NCBI GenBank assembly: GCA_902575375.1
Contig: CACGRD010000010.1
Span: 1 to 37,955 of the forward strand
DNA: 37,955 bases
DNA from: an uncultured Alphaproteobacteria bacterium
GTDB lineage: Bacteria > Pseudomonadota > Alphaproteobacteria > HIMB59 > GCA-002718135
Direction: 5' to 3'
The notes below the pieces were generated by a model that saw only the letters and a program-made list of their open reading frames with translations, made no database searches and was not told the DNA's origin. The position numbers were made by a program, and so were the translations under genes. Shown one piece after another: positions 32,513 through 37,955 of this stretch (positions are counted from its first letter, which is position 1; each line of letters begins with the position of its first letter).

Positions 32513-34430
32513 TTAAACTATCCAATTTATGATCTTTTATTATATATTTTATAATTTCATACATCTTTGTGTAATTAAACTCATTAGAATATTGTATTAA
32601 TTCTTTAATATTCTTATTTATAATATCAAAATTAAAATTATTATTATTACTTTCTTGAAAAATTTTTTCGTTTATCATTTTTGAATTATTTTTATTAAAA
32701 AGCAATTCTTCATGTAATTTTTCAGTCTTTTTCAAAGAAGTTATTAATATTTCAATAGAATTAACATCAGAAATTTTACCTTCTTGACCACTCTTACTTA
32801 TATTATAATTGTAACCATAAAAATTTATCATTTGTTTTGCTAAATCTATAATTCGAACGGGGTCTCCCATATCTAAGATATATATATTTCCTGGTTTAGA
32901 GATAAAACTTGTAAAGATAACCAAATTAACTGCTTCAGATATAGTCATGAAATATCGTGTTACGTTCTCATTTCTAACAGTAACAGGACCCCCTGATAAA
33001 ATTTGTTGTTTAAAAATAGGAATAACTGATCCAGATGAATTTAATACATTCCCAAATCTTACAGCTGAAAAAGATGTTTTGTTATTTAATTTATTTTGCA
33101 TACTCTGAATATATATTTCAGATAATCTCTTTGAAGCTCCCATTAAAGTTGATGGAAAAACAGCTTTATCTGAAGAAATTAGTACATATTTACCAACATT
33201 AAATTTGCTAGATAAATTCGCAGATACTAAAGTTGATTTTAAATTATTGATTAGTCCACTAATTTGATTTTTTTCAACTAAATCAACATGTTTATAAGCG
33301 GCACAATGGAAAACTATATCAAATTTTTCAGATTGAAATATTTTATTCATAATATTTTCATCACAAATATTAGATAATATTGGTTTTAAAATTGTATTTT
33401 TATTTGCTGTTTGAGCTTTTATTAAATTATAAATATTAAAAAGAGAAAGTTCAGAATGATCTAACAAAAATAGTTTTTTAGGTTTTAATTTTAGTATCTG
33501 TTGAGATATTTCAGAACCAATCGACCCTCCTGCACCTGTAATTAATATATTTTTGTTTAAATTTTCTTTAAAATTTTGGTGTTCCTCAATTTGTAATTGA
33601 GGACGATTTAGAAAGAATTCATAATCAATATCTTTTAAATTCGTAATTTTTATATCATTATCAAAATAATCCAAATCATCAATTATCTTAATTTTAATTT
33701 TGTTCTGAATAAAATAATTTAAGAACTTTCTATCTAAAGAATAATTTTTGTCATTCTTAGCTAGTATTACTTGCTTGATAGTGTTTTGCTTTATTAAAGA
33801 TTTTATTTTTGATATGTGGTAAATAATTGTGTTTCCTAAATATTGATTATTAAGAGTTTTGTCATTATCTATATAGCAATATAAATCTAGCTTCGTGCTA
33901 TATTTAATATTTTGAGCTATCTTTACACCTAAATCATTGGCTCCATAAATTATTACCATATCTCTTAATTTGTTGTAACCATTTGACTTTTTAAACTGAT
34001 AATTATCAATAATAATTCGCATTAATATTTTAGAAATAATAATTAGAATAAAAGTTAATAAGATTTGATATGTAACTATTAGTATTGCATTAATGAAAGT
34101 AGTAAAAAAGATAAAAACAAATAGATATAAAAAATAATAAATTACAAATGATTTAAATAGATTAATGAAATAATTAAAATCTATATATCGAACAAAATTT
34201 TGATATATTTTAAAATAACTAAATATAATTAAAAGCGAAGGGACTAAAATTATATTTACTACTGTTAAGTCACTAAATATAATTTTTTTATAGTAGTAAT
34301 TGTAATAAAATATAATCGTAAAAGATCCCAACATATGAGATGAAAGTGAAATAATAAAGTCTATAAAAACTAATATAAGCTTTTTAGTTTTTCTATTTAA
34401 AGTAATAACCTTTTGAATTAAATTGTTCAT
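32505..34430 (-). CDS. pglF: Membrane-bound UDP-GlcNAc 4,6-dehydratase-type protein (PglF/WbpM/FlaA1 family)
   Basis: A 641-residue protein. Four N-terminal membrane segments span about residues 15-140, followed by a nucleotide-binding domain (IIYGANDLGVKIAQNI near 160) and a second Rossmann domain starting TGAGGSIGSEISQQIL near 300. The catalytic segment SSDKAVFPSTLMGASKRLSE has Met in place of the usual SDR tyrosine, as in PglF/WbpM. It converts UDP-GlcNAc to the 4-keto-6-deoxy sugar on the cytoplasmic membrane, the first step to bacillosamine. The C-terminal region after IIDLAKQMINFYG is Asn/Lys-rich. It overlaps the aminotransferase gene by four bases. Confidence 0.85.
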   Translation of the reverse strand: MNNLIQKVITLNRKTKKLILVFIDFIISLSSHMLGSFTIIFYYNYYYKKIIFSDLTVVNIILVPSLLIIFSYFKIYQNFVRYIDFNYFINLFKSFVIYYFLYLFVFIFFTTFINAILIVTYQILLTFILIIISKILMRIIIDNYQFKKSNGYNKLRDMVIIYGANDLGVKIAQNIKYSTKLDLYCYIDNDKTLNNQYLGNTIIYHISKIKSLIKQNTIKQVILAKNDKNYSLDRKFLNYFIQNKIKIKIIDDLDYFDNDIKITNLKDIDYEFFLNRPQLQIEEHQNFKENLNKNILITGAGGSIGSEISQQILKLKPKKLFLLDHSELSLFNIYNLIKAQTANKNTILKPILSNICDENIMNKIFQSEKFDIVFHCAAYKHVDLVEKNQISGLINNLKSTLVSANLSSKFNVGKYVLISSDKAVFPSTLMGASKRLSEIYIQSMQNKLNNKTSFSAVRFGNVLNSSGSVIPIFKQQILSGGPVTVRNENVTRYFMTISEAVNLVIFTSFISKPGNIYILDMGDPVRIIDLAKQMINFYGYNYNISKSGQEGKISDVNSIEILITSLKKTEKLHEELLFNKNNSKMINEKIFQESNNNNFNFDIINKNIKELIQYSNEFNYTKMYEIIKYIIKDHKLDSLSE

Positions 34431-35602
34431 CTTTGAATTTCAGTAAAAACATTTTTTAATTTTTCTAAATATAGTTTTAAGAATTTTTTAGAAAAATTTT
34501 GATTTATATTTAAACAAATTGTTTTGTTGCTTAAATTTCTAGTATTCTTCAAGAAGTAGTTTTTTTTTGTATAATTTTTAAACACTTTTTCCTTATACAA
34601 TTCAGGACAAGCCCCAATACTGCATATTATGCCTGAATTTCTTAATGTATTTATTATTTTATTAATATTAATATTTTTTTTAATTCCATTTTTATTTAAA
34701 AATAAATAGCAAACATAATATGCATTATAATTATCTTTATTAAATATCGGTTCTCTAAATAATTTAGGGAATTTATTTGATAATTTATAAATTGATTTAG
34801 CTATAAAATTTCTTGTTCTTAAGTTTTTATTTAACTTTTTAAGTTGAATTCTTCCTAAACAAGATTGAAATTCTGTTATTCTATAATTTGTACCAAATGT
34901 ATTATGTATATAATTGTAATTTAAAAGAAATTTATTCTGTTGTTTGAAATCTTTACCATGATCTTTATATTCATAGACTTTCCTATATAGTTGTTTTTCA
35001 TTAGTTAAAACAATACCCCCTTCACCACCAGTAGATATTATTTTATCATTACAAAAAGAAAAAACAGATATCCTACCAAATGAACCAACTTTTCTATTTT
35101 TAACTGACGCTCCATGTGCTTGGGAACAATCTTCAATGAGAGAAATATTATTTTTTTTAGCAAAATTACTTATTTTAATTATATCACAAGGAACTCCTCC
35201 TAAATGCACAGCAATTATTGCTTTTGTTTTATTTGTAACAACTTTTTTTATACTTTCTAAAGTTAAACCAAGAGTATTTTCATCAATATCTGCAAAAACT
35301 GGTTTTGCTTCAAATAAGATAGGTATACTTGACGAAATTATAAAACTTCTAGGAGTAACTATTACTTCATCATTTTTCTTTATATCTAATGCACGCAATG
35401 CTAATTCTAGAGCTATACTTCCATTAAATACTGCTATTCCATATTTAACACCAATATAGCTTGCAAACTCTCTTTCAAATTTATTGGAGTAATAACCACT
35501 TCTATAATTAACTTGTCCTTTATTTAACAAACTAGAAACAGTTTTTATTTCTTCGTTACTAAATGAAGGCCATTTTGGAAATTTATATTTATTTGTATGC
35601 AT
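34427..35602 (-). CDS. pglE: DegT/DnrJ/EryC1-family sugar aminotransferase (PglE-like)
   Basis: A 391-residue PLP-dependent sugar aminotransferase. RSGYYSNKFEREFASYIG and AVFNGSIALELALRAL are the N-terminal motifs, LIEDCSQAHGASVKNRKVGS holds the PLP Asp, and SFCNDKIISTGGEGG the Schiff-base Lys near 189. It would aminate C4 of the UDP-4-keto-6-deoxy sugar made by the dehydratase. It abuts the acetyltransferase start and overlaps the dehydratase. Lys- and Asn-rich stretches reflect the low GC of this cluster. Confidence 0.83.
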   Translation of the reverse strand: MHTNKYKFPKWPSFSNEEIKTVSSLLNKGQVNYRSGYYSNKFEREFASYIGVKYGIAVFNGSIALELALRALDIKKNDEVIVTPRSFIISSSIPILFEAKPVFADIDENTLGLTLESIKKVVTNKTKAIIAVHLGGVPCDIIKISNFAKKNNISLIEDCSQAHGASVKNRKVGSFGRISVFSFCNDKIISTGGEGGIVLTNEKQLYRKVYEYKDHGKDFKQQNKFLLNYNYIHNTFGTNYRITEFQSCLGRIQLKKLNKNLRTRNFIAKSIYKLSNKFPKLFREPIFNKDNYNAYYVCYLFLNKNGIKKNININKIINTLRNSGIICSIGACPELYKEKVFKNYTKKNYFLKNTRNLSNKTICLNINQNFSKKFLKLYLEKLKNVFTEIQR

Positions 35603-36162
35603 TATTTTTTTATAATTGATCCAGCTTTAACAAGGGTATTTTTTTTTACTTTAACATTTGGAATAATAATAGAACCAATTCCAATTAAGCACATTTTATC
35701 TAAGTATACACCACCACCTAACATACTTCCTGGAGCTACATGAGTAAAATCACTGATATAGCAATCATGTTCGATTATTGACGCAGTATTAATTATACAA
35801 CCTTTTTCTATGCAGGCTCCTGAATTTATTATTGCTCTTGGCCCTATTAAAGTGCCTGGCATAATTTTAGAATTTTTTGATATTAAGCTGCTAGTATTTA
35901 TAATAGTTTCTAACTTTAAATTTCTTGACAAAAGATATAAAATTATTTTTTTTCTAATCTTGTTATTGCCAATAGCAACAAAATATAAATCTTTTTTGTT
36001 AATTGGAATGGCAGAAACTTTATTTATAATTTTGATATCTCCCAATTTATTAATTTTGGGATACTTATCGTCATATAAATAAATATTTGAATATTTTTTT
36101 TTGTTTAAGCTATCTATTACAACTTTAGCATGTCCTCCAGCTCCAATAATATGAAGTTTCAT
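35602..36162 (-). CDS. pglD: Left-handed beta-helix sugar N-acetyltransferase (PglD/NeuD family)
   Basis: A 186-residue protein. The N-terminal Rossmann-like part starts LHIIGAGGHAKVVIDSL, and the C-terminal hexapeptide repeats run from about residue 90 (SKNSKIMPGTLIGPRAIINS) to the end. ASIIEHDCYISDFTHVAPG contains the His expected to act as base, as in PglD. It would acetylate the C4 amino group, giving UDP-diacetylbacillosamine. It shares one base with the aminotransferase gene and lies three bases after the sugar transferase stop. Confidence 0.84.
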   Translation of the reverse strand: MKLHIIGAGGHAKVVIDSLNKKKYSNIYLYDDKYPKINKLGDIKIINKVSAIPINKKDLYFVAIGNNKIRKKIILYLLSRNLKLETIINTSSLISKNSKIMPGTLIGPRAIINSGACIEKGCIINTASIIEHDCYISDFTHVAPGSMLGGGVYLDKMCLIGIGSIIIPNVKVKKNTLVKAGSIIKK

Positions 36163-36165
36163 AAT

Positions 36166-36735
36166 TTAACCCTTAAACTTTTTTGCAATAATTTTTTTAT
36201 TAAAGTCATTATTATTATTTTTAAATACCATTTTAAAAGTTTTAAATATTATTTTAATATCTAACAAAAAAGACCTATTTGTTACATAATCTAAGTCATA
36301 GTTAAATTTTTCATTCCAATCAATTTTATTTCTTCCATTAACTTGGGCCAAGCCAGTTATTCCTGGTTTTACATCATGTCTTTTTAATTGATCTTCAGTA
36401 TATAATTCTAAGTATTCTACCAGTAATGGCCTTGGACCAACAATATTCATATCACCTTTTAAAACATTAATAAAATTAGGTATTTCATCTAAACTATATT
36501 TTCTTAAAAATTTACCTACATTAGTTATATTACTTGTAGCATGTTCAGTATTATTTATACCCATTGTTCGAAACTTGATCAGTAGAAACTTTTTATTTTT
36601 AAATCCAATTCTCTCCTGATAGTAAAAAATTGGAAATCCAGAATAAAACAATATAATCAATATAATCAATATAAAAAAAGGCAAAAAAAGTAATAAGAAA
36701 ATAAATGATATTATAATATTTAAAACTGTTGGCAT
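36166..36735 (-). CDS. pglC: Initiating phosphoglycosyl transferase (PglC-like bacterial sugar transferase)
   Basis: A 189-residue monotopic enzyme. A very hydrophobic N-terminal segment (about residues 5-32) is followed by YYQERIGFKNKKFLLIKFRT, SLDEIPNFINVLKGDMNIVG with the Asp-Glu catalytic dyad, GPRPLL, and GITGLAQVNGRN. It transfers a phosphosugar to undecaprenyl phosphate, starting a lipid-linked glycan. Length matches PglC rather than the longer WcaJ/WbaP proteins. Neighbours suggest diacetylbacillosamine-phosphate as the donor group. Confidence 0.88.
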   Translation of the reverse strand: MPTVLNIIISFIFLLLFLPFFILIILIILFYSGFPIFYYQERIGFKNKKFLLIKFRTMGINNTEHATSNITNVGKFLRKYSLDEIPNFINVLKGDMNIVGPRPLLVEYLELYTEDQLKRHDVKPGITGLAQVNGRNKIDWNEKFNYDLDYVTNRSFLLDIKIIFKTFKMVFKNNNNDFNKKIIAKKFKG

Positions 36736-36738
36736 GAA

Positions 36739-37854
36739 TTATATTTTATCTAAATAATTTAGCAAATTATTACTTACATAATCATTTCTAAAGTTATTAT
36801 ATACAAATTCTCTACAATTTTTACTTAGTTTACTTAATTTATCCCTATTTTTATAACAGAAAATAATTTTTTGCTTCAATGTCTCCTTGTTATTAATATC
36901 AAAGACAAACCCAGTATTATTCTCTACAAAAGAATCTCGTAATCCATAAATATTTGATACTAACGATGGGACACCACAAGAAGCTGCTTCAATGACAATA
37001 TTTCCAAAACCCTCTCTGTAACTTGGTAAACAAAGTACATTTGATGCATTTATATATTTTTCAGGGTAATCAGTGTGAGCTTTTAATTTAATATTATTAG
37101 ACTTTATTAATTTATATATTTTTTTTGAAATATCTTTTTCAATATTACCTATTAGTAAAAGTACAATATCGCAGTAATTATTATTTAGTTCATTAATAGT
37201 ATTTATAAGATCAATTACCCCTTTATCAGCATTCATTCTGCCGATAAATGCAACTACAAAATCATTTTTAGAAATATTAAGTTCATTTCTAATTTTATAA
37301 AAATCTGTATCATTATATTGAAATTTTTTTATATCTACACCAGATATTGAGCCATTACCAAGGACTTTTGATTTTCTATGATTAACAACTGAATTATTAA
37401 TTAAAAAATTTCTTTGTGAATTACTATCTATTAAAATATTAGTTGATAAAATAGATATAATTTTATCTATATTTTTAAAAAAAAATTTTTTAAAGTATTT
37501 TTTGTTTGACCACAATTGACCAGTAAAATAATGAACACGTTTTTCAATATTAATTAATTTTGATGCTATAGCACACAATAACCCTGCCTTTGGTGTTAAT
37601 GAAATAGTTAAATAGTAATTATTTATTTTAATTATTTTTAATAAAGAAAAAAAAGATTTAATATCTTTAAATAAATTAATTTTCCTTTCCATGTTTACTT
37701 CAATTTTATTAATATCAGAATTTAACTTAATATAATTGGTATCCTTACATATAATATCAATTTGATATTTATTTTTTAATACATTTATATGATTAAGTAA
37801 AAAAGCATTTACTGTAATTGCATTAGTAACAATTATTCCAATTCTTTTTTTCAT
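36739..37854 (-). CDS. Family GT4 glycosyltransferase (PglA-like position)
   Basis: A 371-residue GT-B glycosyltransferase. VAFIGRMNADKGVIDLINTI near 202-221 is the donor-domain entry, and YREGFGNIVIEAASCGVPSLVS near 280-301 carries the E-x7-E motif. It would add the second sugar to the lipid-linked acceptor made by the PglC-like enzyme, as PglA does in Campylobacter; acceptor and donor here are inferred from position only. It overlaps the stop of the preceding partial gene (ATGA) and lies three bases before the pglC-like gene. Confidence 0.85.
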   Translation of the reverse strand: MKKRIGIIVTNAITVNAFLLNHINVLKNKYQIDIICKDTNYIKLNSDINKIEVNMERKINLFKDIKSFFSLLKIIKINNYYLTISLTPKAGLLCAIASKLINIEKRVHYFTGQLWSNKKYFKKFFFKNIDKIISILSTNILIDSNSQRNFLINNSVVNHRKSKVLGNGSISGVDIKKFQYNDTDFYKIRNELNISKNDFVVAFIGRMNADKGVIDLINTINELNNNYCDIVLLLIGNIEKDISKKIYKLIKSNNIKLKAHTDYPEKYINASNVLCLPSYREGFGNIVIEAASCGVPSLVSNIYGLRDSFVENNTGFVFDINNKETLKQKIIFCYKNRDKLSKLSKNCREFVYNNFRNDYVSNNLLNYLDKI

Positions 37855-37955
37855 TTTAATAATTTAATAAAATCTTCATGATCAACTTTTGTACTAATAA
37901 CTTCTTCACTTAATTTTATTTTCTTTTTATTGTTAAAAAAGTTATTAAACTTAAA
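37851..37955 (-). CDS. C-terminal end of an unidentified gene upstream of the glycan cluster
   Basis: The last 34 codons of a minus-strand frame run in from beyond the window, ending LSEEVISTKVDHEDFIKLLK with TGA at 37853-37851, overlapping the glycosyltransferase ATG by the ATGA pattern seen elsewhere in the cluster. The overlap and the Lys/Asn-rich codon use suggest it belongs to the same operon. The fragment is too short to recognise. Confidence 0.55.
   Translation of the reverse strand, partial: FKFNNFFNNKKKIKLSEEVISTKVDHEDFIKLLK

Overview
The window is AT-rich (by eye roughly 30% GC, lower still after 32.1 kb) and very compact. Genes are separated by a few bases, ATGA-type overlaps are common, and convergent genes meet with almost no spacer. 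I see no rRNA, tRNA, IS element or CRISPR array. Gene content (carnitine and choline-type oxidation, a DmdA-like demethylase, an ScfR/RamB-type regulator, a Tat-exported peptide-type binding protein) suggests a streamlined marine alphaproteobacterium such as SAR11 or a similar low-GC lineage (HIMB59, AEGEAN-169). That placement is inference from content and composition, not a phylogeny.

Layout. (1) 1-4243: a partial agmatine-deiminase-family gene, an HD-domain oxygenase-like protein, and a carnitine-to-glycine-betaine module (thioesterase, BKACE-type cleavage enzyme, carnitine dehydrogenase) followed by an MDR-type reductase. (2) 4244-5971: an ScfR/RamB-type XRE regulator divergent from an unnoticed 59-residue small protein. 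Both start codons sit on paired TTTGTAAA boxes. (3) 5992-12177, minus strand: an operon of two DppB/DppC-type permeases, a fused double ATPase, a small CBS-like protein, an SDR and a GMC (BetA-like) oxidoreductase. Its binding protein is transcribed divergently at 12379-14007 and ends in the only strong GC-containing terminator hairpin I found. (4) 14072-21924, plus strand: a tight series of homocysteine S-methyltransferase, GcvT-family protein, FMN alpha-hydroxyacid dehydrogenase, ThDP enzyme, transthyretin-like protein, DmdA-like demethylase, OsmC-like protein and a crotonase-fold protein lacking the hydratase glutamates. (5) 21932-30775: a second GMC/aldehyde dehydrogenase pair, a FAS1/HTD2-type dehydratase overlapping an MmgE/PrpD protein, an EamA transporter, a gamma-butyrobetaine-hydroxylase-type oxygenase and another aldehyde dehydrogenase. 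(6) 30861-32108: a class V aminotransferase. (7) 32105-37955, minus strand: a surface-glycan cluster in the order PglA, PglC, PglD, PglE, PglF-like, then a TagD-like nucleotidyltransferase.

How it fits together. Much of the first 31 kb looks like machinery for methylated onium osmolytes. Gamma-butyrobetaine hydroxylase plus CdhA/B/C would give glycine betaine from gamma-butyrobetaine or carnitine, and GMC plus ALDH pairs could do so from choline-like alcohols. Methyl groups would go to homocysteine (HMT) or tetrahydrofolate (GcvT/DmdA-like proteins). The central block at 14-22 kb is the best candidate for an undescribed system. It pairs two methyl-transfer proteins with alpha-hydroxyacid oxidation and a ThDP C-C cleavage step, beside a dedicated importer. 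Its substrate is not identifiable from sequence alone; one explicit hypothesis is given in the findings.
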